From contig WBMW01001505.1 of the NCBI GenBank assembly GCA_013396635.1, positions 62,001 to 126,000 of the forward strand: a stretch of DNA of 64,000 bases, read 5' to 3'. Source of the stretch: Penelope pileata (taxonomy: Eukaryota; Chordata; Aves; Galliformes; Cracidae). Below, in pieces: positions 37,001 to 50,200 of the stretch (its first letter is position 1; each line of letters starts with the position of its first letter). The notes under the pieces were generated by a model. It was not told the origin of the DNA and ran no database searches. It saw nothing but the letters and a program-made list of their open reading frames with translations. The position numbers and the translations under genes are program-made.

Positions 37001-40000
37001 TGATCAGTGGACCTGCACTATCAAACAGGGCATCTGCTTGTCATTTTTGAAGGATGCAGCAAGTGACACACGAGTGAAAACCAGAATACTGAATAGGACT
37101 GAGCCAGGCCAGCTGGAGTAGAATCAAGAAATTGGGGTGTTTGCAGAAGAACTTAACACAAATGGTATAAAGAAAGCAATTTGTACTTGATAATGTGTCC
37201 TGTAATTGTTTTACAGAATCTGATTGGCTACATTATAGAGAGATGACTTAGCCATACATAATAGCCAACAACAGACCAAAGAGAGGTGCAGAGGGGATTT
37301 TATTTCAATAAAATATCCTTGGCTTTGCTTCCAAAGACAGCCAAGCTGCACTGCAATAACCTAGACACCAACCCATGAAAATGCAACTGGATCTGGAGGT
37401 ACTGGATCCTTGCACAGGATGCAAGAAATAATCACATAATTTATGAAGCTGAAGAGTCTCTTCTAACGTGATTTCATTCTAACCTGGCTTGCATCTGTCC
37501 CATACTGTCCTGAACTGCTTACTCATTTTTGAAAATGTGACTGTACTACCTACTGTGATCACTAGCTGTAACTGCAGCTTTTTTTTTTTCCCCACAAAAA
37601 AAAAGTTTTTTCCTTCTATTTTCCCCATAAACTAGCGAGCCAGAGCAAGCCTGACTGTTGTCTTATAAACCATTATTACAAGTAAAAATCTCTTTACCTA
37701 GACCCTTAATACTCCAATATATAGAACTGAAAATAAACAACTAATGGTTTACATTTCCTCAGGCAGGCATCACAATTTCCATTTGTTTTACTATACTAGA
37801 AAGCCCTTCTCAAAAGTATAGCAAGTGGAAAACAGATAAAGTTTAAAACTTTAAAGTTTAGCACTCAGTGCTCCCCTGAAAAATACCCAAGAAGAAAGGA
37901 TATGTATAGCCTCTGAGGAAAAATCAGCTCCAGTGAAATAACAGCATTTCAAAATTCCATATACATAATAGTCCTAAGAATGTTACATATCCCTGAAGAA
38001 TATTTTTGTCTTCTGTGTTTGGGGATGTTCACATTTCCCTTGTAAATGGCTTACTCTCTTTAAAATTCATCAGAATTCTCAGACTCCATAACTTTTGACA
38101 GTGAGTTCTTACAGGTTAAACATGAGTTACGTGAAAAAGGAAAAAAAAAAAAGCACTCTTGTTTTCTTCAGCTTTTTTATTTTTTCCTTTCAGGGTTGCT
38201 TGGATGTACCTTTCCAATATTATAAGAAGATGAAAGCGTTTGGTTTGCATGTTCCATCTTTGTTAGCTTTTCCATCTTTCCTCAGTTGTTGCCTTGCAGA
38301 ACTGAGGAGTCTGAAACAAGGAGATAACGTTCATCCAGACAAGTCATTTAACCTCCAATTCTTTCCTAGGCCCTATCTGAACCCCCTATCTTTTGATTTC
38401 ACGTAGGTTGTGAACTCATTGGTCTTAAATGAATTCAGTATTGTAGGGAAGGGGCATCAGATGCTTCTTCAGAGAAAAGCAGGGGAAAAAAAGCCTCACG
38501 GAATGATATACCTGGCACAGACACAATGAGGTGAGCTAGGTAGCAATTTATGTTAAACAAAAAGTAGAATGACGTTTTCTAAAAGCGTTTCCCTGGATAA
38601 TATGCAACCTCACTGACACTGAAAATGCTACATCAAAAGGAATCTTTACAGAAAGTTATACAGTGAAATCCCATGTAGCCCCATTCTGATCATCAGAATG
38701 AGTGGGAGTAACATAAACAGAGGAAATAAAATATTCAATCTGCTTGTATATCAAAATGGTTGTTTTTTTTTTTCCATAACTACTGCAGCTAGGGCTTTGG
38801 AAGACATAGTAAACATTTCCAGTTTGGGGTACTGCTTATTCAGTAGTGTCCAAAGAATTAGAATGGCTGAAATGAGTATCCATAGTCATAAACAGATTGC
38901 TGAAGACTTTACTGGGACTTTCTCTAAAAATCAGTTTTACTGATTCTCTTTTTTATACTTTAAACTGAATGATCAATGGTGGTAATATTGCCTTTTTGCA
39001 GCAATAGCAACAGATTTTTCTACTGCCACTGACTACTGACATGAGCCTTGAATTTTACTTGAGATATTTACTTGAGATAAAGGTAAAGGGCTATACTATC
39101 TACTTAATCATTTTATTTTATGTCTCAGGTCTTGTAAGGTGATTCAGCTGTAGAGTCTGAGATTAAAGTGGTTTACTACTTTACACTTTGAGAGGATACA
39201 GTCATTCTGAAAGGAGTTACTAAGCTTACAGGGTGAATGGGAACATGCTTCCACACTAACCCTGGGATACTTCTCCTGAAACACAGAAGTCAACTTCTGT
39301 CCTCAACTGCAGGAAGCTGAACATAGGCTAGTTTGTAAGATGTTACCTGGGTTATGTGAATCTATTTCAACATCCACTCTACTTCCAGAGACGAAAGTGT
39401 CAGGTGGCTGATTTGTGAGGCTAAAAATCATGCCTTGAAGAAAAACAAAACCGGAATTCCTTAACATCTCTCTTGGAGGCAGTACAGCTTTCAGTCTCCA
39501 GTGCTGTTTTTACTGCTTTATATTGACTGCTAATTTAAAGCTAATTGTATACCAGTACCATTCACGTCACTGGAAAAAAAGCATAGGTACTTTTATGGTG
39601 CACGACCAAGCCCTTCAAGAAAATAATAAAACCATAATTAAACCCATTAAAGAAGAAAAACAACAACAAGCAAACACAACTCAGCTACAGTTATTTACGA
39701 TTCTGTGTAATTTTTCTAAACAGTTACCTTCTCAGGTAAGCAGAGGAGCAATTGCTTTGTTAAGATTTTTAAACAACAAAACCACAGAGTACCTGCTGTT
39801 GTCACATACTGTTCCACCTCAATTGGCCTTTGTAATCACAGTATTGGGGCTGTAATTTACAGACAGCTATTGGCACTTTCCACTAACACCATCTCTTACG
39901 CACCCCTCCTTCTTGCCAAGAGCATGAAAAACATCTCTGAAATATCAGACTTGAGAGCTGGGGTAATGCTTCCTCTGGATGTCATGCAAAATGTCCACTA

Positions 40001-42292
40001 TCATCAGAGGGAAAATATGTTGCTTTTCTACCATAAAACAGTTAATTCAAAACATTATATAATTACCACATTTCAGAGACTAATGAGTACACTTCAGCCA
40101 AAAACACTGGCTGTAGAATCTAGCTTCTTCATCAGCAGTAAGGCAGAGACACAAAACATTCCCTCCTTTACTTATTTATGTGCAACATATATCAAGACCC
40201 TCTTCCAGGCAGCAGCACGCATACCAAAACCACTGCTCAGTCTCCACTGCTATTCTGTGAATCAAGATAGAGAAGAGAGAAATCACAGCAGCATGGCACA
40301 AAATAATTAAAACATAATAAACTATAGCTCAGCTTTACAAGTAATCCATACAAGAGCAAAAGAATGCCAAAGCTTCAGCACCCAAAATGCATAAACAGGC
40401 AACATACCATTTCCAGACTGGGCAGAACACAGTATCTGCTGTTCACTAGGCTATGTGAAATGCTTACTGAGACACTGGATTAAATTTACCTAGTGCATTC
40501 CTTCTGCTCATCCACCATCAAACTCAGTAAAGTGAACAGGCTGTGAAATCAATAGCTTCCCATTTGTTCATTTTTAGGAGAGACACAATACTGTTTTATA
40601 GAAAAGAGCCTGAACTGCCAACATTTCAATGAAGCTATTTCAGTGAACCAGCCTCCGACCCAAAAAGACAATAAGCACACACTAGAGAGTATTCAATGCT
40701 TCCCCACTAGAGAGAATGGATGGTTTAGTAATGGTAACATAACTTTTAACTTCAAGGTCATCAGATATAAAATATCATTACTGTCCAGATACAAAATATC
40801 ATTACTGTCCAATTCACCCAAAGGACACAACAAGAGCTGGCAATCAGTCCTTTTTTTGAACTTGTGACAAGCTGTTTCTGACTAGACAAGTAGTTCTGTA
40901 TAACAGCAGGCTAAGCGATGCCAAGCCTATTCTGCTCAAGCCAATGACTCACACAGGTATTTCAATAGGATTACCCAAAAGCTTGACAATTGAGTACAAG
41001 TTAAAGGTTATGTTGGATGGGACCAAAGTGGTTCAACAATAGGTCCCCCTTGATGAACTTCCCTGCATGCTCATTTATTGCAAAAAGTGAGAAAGACCTA
41101 GATACTGAAAGGTTTTTAAATACCTAAATCCTATCGCTGTAAGATGCTTAAATACATCTGGAGATATGAGCCAAAACCAGCTATCTCCTCTCCCAATTGC
41201 TCTCTTGGGAGCCTTAGTGGAGAGGCCAGCAGCTGAAGAAGCGTGCAGACAGACAGATCCCATGTGGCAACCTGTCATGCTCTGTAGAAGCGCCATGGTT
41301 CACTGTACCACGTCTCAGACTCTTTCATAATCATGTATGGTTCTGCTTTTCACTGTCATCCATCAGCACTTAGGACTCTTCAAAACAAAAAATAAACTGC
41401 TTCCAATTATACAATAATTATACAATTGTAGTCATAGTTTATTCACAGTTACAAAGCAACCATTGCATTACGCTGAATCATACATACAAGTTTCCCTGCT
41501 CTATTGGCATGCTTTATTTATGGAAACTCCTTTCAACAGATTAACCAAAAGTTTTCTAGCTAGATGCTAAAAAACAAAGCTATCATTGTCTTTAAATGGA
41601 TAGTCATATAACACATTCAGTTGTGGTGCATGGTTTCTCTGTAAATTCCCTTCTCTAACTGTGTAGTCATTGAGATGCAGAAGAATGGACAGCACTTGTC
41701 AAATTACGATTACTTCAGAAATTGAAGTACATAAAATAATAACTGATGCAATCAAATGCACATCCAACTGTCATTTGCTAGGAATGTAGACTAGCAGATA
41801 GCAAATGATTCAATTTGTAATTAATTCACAGAGAGAAGAAGGAGTTGAAAAAACACTGCATAAATACATTATTCAGGACTTGGCAGAAAATAATGACCGA
41901 ACAAGCATCTCAAAAGGAAAATTAATGAATGACAACAGGAGCCGCACATGTGTAGTGTGGAGATAGATCACAAGAAAATTATGCATGGTGCTTATGGGAA
42001 AATAGCCACCTTCTCTGTATTTCACTCAGAAAAACACATGGTTCCTAATTGAATTCAAGGCTATTATTCAATCTCATGAAGCTTCTCATGAAGTCAGAAA
42101 TTGTGAAAGTATACTTCCAAAAGCACAGCCCTAGGATATGATTGAAGCCTTAGAATCACAGTGATTTTCTTGAACACTCACCCCCAGGTTACCTAAAATA
42201 AAATCAGTCAAGAAGATACAGTGCAGCAACATAAAGGTTACTGTGAGTGAGGTATAAATAAAAGAAGTGGAAGAAAACAAAATGTACAAACA
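34096..42292. other. Unique AT-rich noncoding DNA
   Basis: No gene or repeat family is recognised. Small features are an A run at 36,600-36,614, an AT-rich self-complementary patch at 37,838-37,860 and a 24-base tandem duplication at 40,763-40,810. Open frames up to 146 codons (39,870-40,310, plus strand) occur without recognisable motifs or coding-like composition. Confidence 0.5.
40763..40810. repeat. 24-base tandem duplication
   Basis: Two adjacent 24-base units (40,763-40,786 and 40,787-40,810) are identical except for one base: AGATATAAAATATC in the first, AGATACAAAATATC in the second. The near identity suggests a recent local duplication. Confidence 0.93.
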
Positions 42293-42806
42293 ATCTGCGT
42301 TCAGCTTTGGGGCTGCCAGCCTAAGAAGGACATAGGCCTGTTGGAGTGGGTCCAGAGGAGAGTGAGGAAGATGATCAGAGGGCTGGAACACCTCTCCTAT
42401 GAAGAAAGACTGAGGGAGCTCATCTTCTTCAGCCTGGAGAAGAGAATGCTCTGGGGACACCACATTGTGCCCTTCCAGTACTTAAAGGGGGCCTACAGGA
42501 AAGCTGAAGGTGGACTCTTGGTCAGGGATTGTAGCGATAAGACAAGCTATAATGGCTTTAAAACAAAAGAGGGGAGATTTAGATTGGATGCAAGAAAGAA
42601 ATTCTTTACTTAGGTAGTGGTGAAGCACTAGAACAGGCTGCCTAGAGAAGCTGTGGATGCCCCATCCCTAGAAGGGTTCAAGACTAGGTTGGATGGAGCC
42701 CTAGGCAGCCTGATCTGGTGCGTGGACACCCTGCCCCCAACAGGGGGTTGGAACCAGATGAACTTTAAGTTCTCTTCCAACCCAAACAATTCTATCATTC
42801 TATGAT
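42293..42806 (+). mobile_element. CR1 LINE, 5'-truncated
   Basis: The copy starts in the ORF2 region equivalent to YCVQFWGP and runs through VQRRVRKMIRGLEHLSYEER and LKGAYRKAEGGL to the 3' UTR, ending with ATTCTATCATTCTATGAT. An open frame spans 42,341-42,613 and stops at a TAG (42,611-42,613), well before the normal CR1 end. It is more diverged than the 21 kb copy. Only the C-terminal tail of the reverse transcriptase protein is represented, so it is dead. Confidence 0.93.
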
Positions 42807-42927
42807 AATCTTTTAAGAAACGTACATTTGAGTACCTGCAGAGAAATACAGAAATTCAACTTCATTATACCCAAGTCATTCCTGAAAAATGTCCAATTTT
42901 AAGAAAATAATTCTCATTCTAATTCCG

Positions 42928-43197
42928 TTTTTAAGGTCTGTCCAGAACCTTCATGTCTTTTAACAGAGATTTAAGAGCCTTGCAATATCTGCAGTTTTCA
43001 AAGCCACAGTTCTCATGATCACACTCAAGCAGGTTTTTTAAAGGAAGCACTGGACTAAAGCGACATGACACGTATATAGGTGTACCAGTTATCATAGCAG
43101 GACCATGTAAAGAGCCACGAAGTCTGGCTTTAAAGTGATAGAGATTTAAATGGAAGTCAGAGTTACAAAGCCAATCACAACATGGTAATTCACACAT
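42928..43197 (-). CDS. Small cysteine-rich ORF, possible gene fragment
   Basis: An 88-codon minus-strand frame begins at an ATG (43,195-43,197), has stops just upstream, and ends at TAA (42,928-42,930). It contains about ten cysteines, four of them as CDHENCGFENCRYC, spaced C-x4-C-x4-C-x2-C. It also has a well-formed middle part with words such as MITGTPIYVSCRFSPVLPLK. The spacing resembles half of the zinc-binding (ZBR/IBR-like) motif of Emi-type F-box proteins, but the second half with histidine is absent. Three CpG dinucleotides survive in the segment. A strong pyrimidine-rich acceptor ends 12 bases upstream of the ATG, but its phase-0 reading begins with a stop. It could be a terminal exon, a decayed retrocopy or chance. 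Confidence 0.3.
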
Positions 43198-46100
43198 AGT
43201 GTCTCACTAGCAGCAAGAAATATTTTTAATAAAAGAAGTAGGAAAAAAGGGAAAAGCACTACTGAAGTAAAAATTTTGTTTATAATCCTATGATACTACT
43301 ATCTTAAAGCAAGAAGAAAATAGACTTTTTTTTTTTTTTTGAGTCAATACTGAAACTAAATCTGTGTCTTAGCTACCCAGCCAGCTCTCATGGACATTCA
43401 GTGATAAAATAATAGTAAATGAGCCTCACATTCCCAACAACACAGTAGACCCCACTCTGTGTTCCTATCCAGATGTTAGCTTTCTAACCTCATTGCTTGC
43501 CTACAAAGTTCCCTCACTACCATGTGTCATTGTAGCTCTAGTTAGGGACTAAGGACAGCAGGGACAGAGATCGCTTTACACAATTTACCTTTTAGAGCTA
43601 CATAAATACAGCGCACTCATTGAAGTTAAATACCAGCTATCTGAAGAATCTGTGGGTCAAGTCCTGCAGCCATGGAAAGTGATACAATTTTTCCTAAATG
43701 ACAGAATTTAGACACAGCATTCTTCAGTCCCAAGCTGGACAGAAAGAAATCCATGCATTATATGGGGATTTAGAACCAGGTCTCTCTGCAGCAAGGAGTG
43801 GCACCAGTAAGGAAGGCTTAGAGGAAGTTTTATCAGCCTAAGTTATGGCAACATAAGCTGGCATAGTCTAATTTATGGGTTAAAAAGAGACCTCCAAATA
43901 GGGAAACAGCACAAACTACTCATAGTATCCAAGGCCCTGGTGGGCAAAAGTAGCCAAGTAACAGCAAGAAATTAAATGGGCTTAATCTACTACTGGGCTC
44001 TCATAGATCCCAGACCTGATAAAGTGTCATTAACACATACATACTTCATTTTATTAAAGATCAATTGCAAATTTCCTGCTATGGAATGTTCTTGCAGCTT
44101 TAGCTCTGGCTTATAAGTGAAAAAATTTAGATAATACAGAAATTATACAAGAAAAAAAGCAAAAATTTATTAATAGATTATTTATTAACAAATCCCACAA
44201 TTTCTTGAGACTTGTGGTATTTAATTTGGGAGTCAGTAATGCAGAAGAAACTACAGAAATGTACAGGTGTATGGTAAATCATCAAGTCAGGTGTACATCC
44301 TGTTGTCATCAGTATTGAAAAAATCAAAAAATTACTAGTGTGAGTCTGTTGCTTGCTTAGACTATACACTGGAGAGGGAAATATATATTCCAATATCATC
44401 AAATGAAATTTAAAATTGCACACTTATTTTCTCTGATTAGACTGATAAAAATCACTTTGAAGAATATATTAAACTAATGTCAGACAAAACACTGGGGCAG
44501 TTGTTCCTTTTAAGGAGGACGTTTTCAGTGAGAGCAAATTTGGCTGCTGCATTTGTGTCCTTATTAGTATAATGTTTTTTTCTGACATCTGCTGCCCTCT
44601 TATAATCAATGCTTAGATGCTAATAATGATACAGGATAGGATACCTTGCAGCTAATCAGTGCTTCAGGATCAGTGCTTTCAAATGAACAAGAAATGGAAT
44701 TCTCTGTTCTCAGCTCAGGTGTTCCCATTATCCGATATGTTTCTGATATGCAGAAAAACTATGTTATTTATAATAAATGAGGCTATAAATCAATTCCTAC
44801 AGCGTGACTGTATTTCAAATATTGGTGTGACACATGCCTTTCCTGGGTGCCCTGAGAACAGAGGTGGCTTATCATCCTAGAATACCTCTTCACATGACGC
44901 AGAAATGTGTACAATTGGTGTTGATGGCAACTGTATAAAGCTCCCCTAGCCATCCCTCCTCTGCCTGTTAGTCTTTGGACAGAGGTCTTTACTTGTGTGT
45001 GGGGAATGCATTAAAAACTGTCACCACACTTGAGGAGCTCCTTGTATATCAACAAAAGGCAGAAGGAAGGCAGTATGCTTCTCTGCTGGAGATCAGGCAC
45101 AGAAATTTATTTTCAGTTTAGTCCTTTCAGAAGACAGTACTTGAAAGAACTGGGATCTCCTGAAAATTGGTTTGGTGACTATCTTACAACTGTAGGATGA
45201 AAAGACACATTGGATCTTCAGTTCTTGAAGACTACAAGTCAGATTACTTTTAAAACAGGCATATTCTGAGCTTTTAACAAAAAGATACCAAAGTTGCTAA
45301 GTCCCAGAGAACCCTAGGAACTGACACTTTGTTACTTAGCTGAACACCACAGAGCTCCTTAGGTTAGTTTGATGATGGATGGATTCATCTTACATACGTA
45401 TTCCTAAACCTGTCTTCTAGTTTTTGAACTAGCCTGTACAGCCCTGCTATCCCTTGAGTACTCTGAAGAAAGACATGGAAGCACTGAACAATGGAAAAGT
45501 GGTTTAGTGCTCTTTATCCCTCATAAATAACTGATTTTCAAGACTGAATCAAGCTCCAGGAAGACAAACATCAACAAAATACACTATCAGCACCTTCAAT
45601 AGTACACCTACTTTGTAAGACTGATCAGCGAGTTTTTTGATCTTACCACACCAGCAACTTTTGAAGCTACATTTGCTTATTCTCACTAAAACAGCTCTTC
45701 TGACCACTATTTCTATGCTTTTTTGAACATTTGCATTGCTATTGAATGTTAATTCGTGCCTTTCTAGTCTCTTTTGCCCAAATAACATTTCAGACATGGG
45801 GCAAAAAGCAGTAGAGAGCCAGGAGCCTCTCACTATGCTTCTCAAGTTCAGATGCCAGAGCCCTGCTCTTTTGCCCTCTTAGAGTCTTCTTTCTCTTCTC
45901 CTGCCATTGTGAGTGCTGGGATGGAATGGATACACACAGTGGTACTGACTTACCTCTCTTCCTCTTTAAAAAAAAAGATCAACAAACCATCTCTTTGTTT
46001 TTCTCAATTATATTTGATTCCTAGCTTAGCTTAAAATTTGTGTTATTTGAAAGCTTAATACATCATGATAAAATTTAACTAATCATTATCATACCAACTT

Positions 46101-47118
46101 TGTAATGAAACAGGCATTAGGAACGTAACTGAAATTATTCCACCTCCAGGAACCAATGCAATCTAAACAGAGTACTTCAGCATAACTTAATTACAGAATT
46201 AGGGAATGGGTTGCCTGACGTGTGTGACATGCCCGTATCCCTTCAGGGAATCAGGCACAGCAACAGGATGCTTCGCTTCCAATCCCCCGCTACACAGGGA
46301 ATACACTTGTTTTAAAAATCAATGGTCAGCCATCCTCTTAGTATTTAAAGCCATGCTGCAAGCTTTGTACACACTGCAAAGGAGTACAGCAGGGCTATGT
46401 AAGTACCAATCATGGTATCATTACAGAAAAACCTAGAGGGAAATCTGTAGTTATAAAGCTGTGCAGTGCACAGAGGTTGTGCAGTGTTCAGCAGTTAGGC
46501 ACACAGAAGACAGGGAGAGCCAGGCACTGCTGGCAGCGGGAGCTGTCAGGGCTCGTTACAGAGACTGGGCAGCACACAGGAACTAAGTATGAAACAGCAG
46601 CATACGTGAGGCAGTCTGCAATGTGTAGGCAGGTTGGAATACCTTACAGCACGTATATAGGCAAGCCATGATGCCAGAAAAGCACTCTTGTTGGGATAGC
46701 TGGAGCAGAAACAGCAATGTTGTGAAGTACTGCTGTAGCACAGCAAGCTGAGGCTCCTGCACAAAGCCCCACTAGCATGCTCTTCAGGCAGTGGAAGTTG
46801 TGGCACGCAGAGTTCAGCATGCATGATTTAACCATCTTTTCAGATCACAAAGAAAAAGACTTGCAAAGAAGAACATGCCAAAATCTGGAATGCAGCTTAT
46901 GAACTTGTCTACTTCTCTTACATCTCCAGCTGCAGAAGGGCAACACTCTTCCCCTGTTCTGCTCCTGCAGGTGTTCCCTGTGGAAGATGCATTGAGCAGG
47001 GTCGGAGGGCTCAGTCATTACCTTTTGAGCTGGATAAAATACTTTTCTCTGCAGCATTGCACAACAGGACCTGAAAGGAGCAGTTTGTCATGCAGCAGTT
47101 ATACTGGAGATGTTATAT
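43198..47118. other. Unique noncoding DNA, GC-richer at its right end
   Basis: No repeat family or gene is recognised. A T run is at 43,327-43,340. From about 46,200 to 47,100 the sequence becomes visibly richer in G and C, and overlapping open frames appear on both strands, none with a known motif. Confidence 0.45.
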
Positions 47119-47207
47119 TGTGGAGATGTTGGAGCGGGTCCAGAGGAGGGCCATGAAGATGATCAGAGGGCTGGAGCACCTCCCCTACGAGGACAGGCTG
47201 AGAGAGT
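47119..47207 (+). mobile_element. CR1 LINE fragment cut off at an ambiguous base
   Basis: Across 89 bases this fragment differs from the CR1 at 21,358-21,446 at only a few positions and encodes the words LERVQRRAMKMIRGLEHLPY and EDRLRE. It ends exactly at the single N at 47,208, and the next base begins unrelated AT-rich sequence. CR1 copies are normally truncated at the 5' end and keep the 3' end, so loss of the whole 3' part is abnormal and points to a joining artefact. Confidence 0.93.
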
Positions 47208-47208
47208 N
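47208..47208. other. Single ambiguous base at a probable assembly join
   Basis: One N separates CR1 sequence from unrelated DNA. It is the only ambiguous base in the window outside the 43-base gap at 13.68 kb. Confidence 0.97.
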
Positions 47209-50200
47209 AGATATATTAACAGAAAAGTATTACATCTTCTTCCAGGCTTTATTTTGTGAGACCCGTTGTAATTTGATTTTTTTCTCGAAAACTGCATTTC
47301 GTATTCTATGCTCAGTTGTACCACTGTACTCTCTCTCTCCTAGTTCTCATATCTTTTAGGAGCACATTTGCTTTTTTCACATCTGCTGCACATTAAAATG
47401 TCTTTCAGCAGTAAGGAGGTAGATGATAGTTTTCTTGAGCTTACAAGCAGAAATCTTGATTATAAATCACAAAACATGTGAATATGAACTTTGTGTTATT
47501 TCATGCCTTTTCCATACTCCAACATGTCCCAGTTATTTTAATAGGATTCATTGGTTCTCCTCTGACACAAATTGAAAGGAAGGGATCATCACTACAGCAG
47601 CAGAATTCACCAGCATACTTCCAAATTTTATAACAATTTTATCATGGAAAAATCTAAAAAGATCAGTCTTAAAGCATATTTACAATAATTGTTGGTTGCT
47701 TGGAGGGAAACTGTCTTTCAGAGTCTTTCCTTATCCACTACAATTCTTCCATTAGTCATTGTATTCCCCGCTTGAACTAACAACTCCTGTGTGATACCAT
47801 ACCAAATCTCTTTGAGAACATAAGTAAAATAAGGCCTACCACAATCTCTTTTACTAAAAAGTAAAATAATTATCTATTTTTTCTCATAAATGTCTTTGGT
47901 CTAGCCAGATAAATCTAACATCGGATAATTCAAGGCTATGTTCTCTACCATTTCACCCTAGACCTTAAAAATCAAAGGTAAATAAATCACTATTTTTCTT
48001 ATTCTGGAACAGTAGAACAATATTTGCTGTTCTCTAAATCCACCACAGATCTCAGAGCTTGGCAGATTAGTTTAGTATGTGTTGCGGAAATTAATGCATT
48101 CATCTTGTACATTTTGCTTCCCCTTGGCAGTGGATTTGCCTTTTTCCCATCCCCATTTGCACCTTCACCTTGTGTCTGTCCCCACGGTCAGCACAATCAC
48201 TCACATAAGGAAAAGCAAGTATCATAATCACCAAATGAAATTAACTAACTTTTATCATAAACTTTTGCATCATCCCACATATCCTTCTGTGTTCTCTTTT
48301 TAATTATATCAGTTAAGACAGTTGCTGACCTTTCTTTTCTTAATTGTTTACAAGATCTTACTTAGGTGGGCTTTAGAAATTCTTACTTTTCTCCTCATTC
48401 TTGAACCTCTGTGGCATCAGTTTTTTTGCTGATCTATCCTTCTTTTTGCACATGCTTTCTAGTATCTTTGATTATTCCAAACATTGTTCTTGATTGGCTT
48501 TCTAGATAGCTAGATCAAGTCTTTTACTGAAGTTTATCTCCTATTGGTGATTTTTGAAAGTCTTAGCACCATTTATACTAAATTAATTTCTCTTTCCAGG
48601 CCTCCTGCACATGCAGGAACCTCAAATTGAGTGTGAGTGGCTTTGATGACTAATTCTCTTGGTTTTTCAAACTCTGCTCTTTTGAAATGGGATAAATTAT
48701 ATTTAATGTCATAACATATGGGATTTTTTTTACTCAGGAGTTTTAAATCTCTTAAACTTCAAATCTTTGTATTTTGTAAAGTATTAACAAAACCATCTTT
48801 TTTCCTACAGAAACACTGAAAATCAGCAAAGGGTATGAAAGTAAAAGCTTCTGTTAATTTCTCCATTGACTACATCTTTCCAATTTAAAGAAATCTTAAA
48901 ACAAAAAAAATTCATTTTTCTTTGTTTATAAAACCATCTGCAAAGCAAACAAAAAAAAGCCTAGCCTTCTTTAAACAAAGCCTTTGCTTTAACACCTGTG
49001 GGCCTGTTGAGTTTATTCACATTCCACTTGACCTATGATGACAGCCTCTTCCAAAATGCTTCACTTTGGGTGCCCTAATGAGGAATGCTGAGGAAGCCAG
49101 TAATAGTTTGCTGAGGTAAGGTAACAAAGCTGCTTTGCTGCTTACAACTATCTATCTTAACACTCATTCCCATCAGCAGATGGACTACAGTAAAAGACAG
49201 AGAGTCAGGGCTGAAGAGGTCATAAAGCCCTCAAGAGCAGGAAATTGCATAGGCATATCTGCCAATGCAGTCTATTTCTGAAGTCATTAGGCATTCCCAG
49301 TCTGTTCAGTTCCTGCATTCCCAAATAAGACAACAGTATCTTAAGAGCAGTAAACACAAATCATCTTGTTTTAATTTAAGCTTATTTTTGCTATTTGCTG
49401 TTATATGCTGAGAATATAACTTATGCCAAACACATATAGCATCTACCTGCTACAGAGAAACCATTTTGGTGTACAATTAAATAGAGGATTTTCTCCCTCA
49501 GAACTTGGTCCTGAAGTATGTACAATTGTGTACAGTTTTGAAGCAGTATATAGCTGCCACATGATTCAGCTTTTCTTTCAACATAAGTTTAAGCTCTCAA
49601 ACATAATGAAAGTTAAGACCTTGCTCTATCATACCACTCTTTCAAGAACCATGTCAAATGTTGGTTGACCAAATTGCACTGTATTGTGCTTCTGTGCTGT
49701 GATTGAAGAGTTTTCCCTCTGACTTGAAAATCTCTCGTGAGCCTCACATGCCTTCCTCTTCCGGGCTGCAGTCAGCGACTGCAAGCAGCTTGACCCTGGA
49801 TGCTCTGTCAGGGACAGGTAGAAACTTGAACAAGCAAATTTTTAGTAAGCCACTGGGATTTTTGCCAGAGAAAGAACATTTAGACTAACATATGTAAGTA
49901 CAGCACTGGACGATGATCATCAAAGAAAGTTGTCTGTATAAGGACTGCAAAAAAAAAAAAAAAAAGGTGATCAAAAGAACCTTGATATCCCCAGGAAGCC
50001 ATTTTATTTGAATGCACTGTGAGCTACTATTAGAAACAGCACGTGAACTAATAGAAATTAAAAGTTAAAAAGTAAATGTAGCCTTAAAAAAAAAAAAAAA
50101 AGATAGTTACTTGATATTTGCTGTCTTCTTATTGATCTATCACTTCATTTTTCATTGAGTATAAAAAAAGAAGGTAAAATTCTGAAAAGAATAAGTAAGT

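Noticed and set aside
39870..40310. 146-codon plus-strand open frame
   Set aside because: It starts at a non-ATG codon and has no motif; its composition looks like translated AT-rich DNA.
47780..47900. Possible ancient antisense LINE words
   Set aside because: Only scattered similarity to the old CR1 reverse-transcriptase region; too weak to separate from chance by eye.
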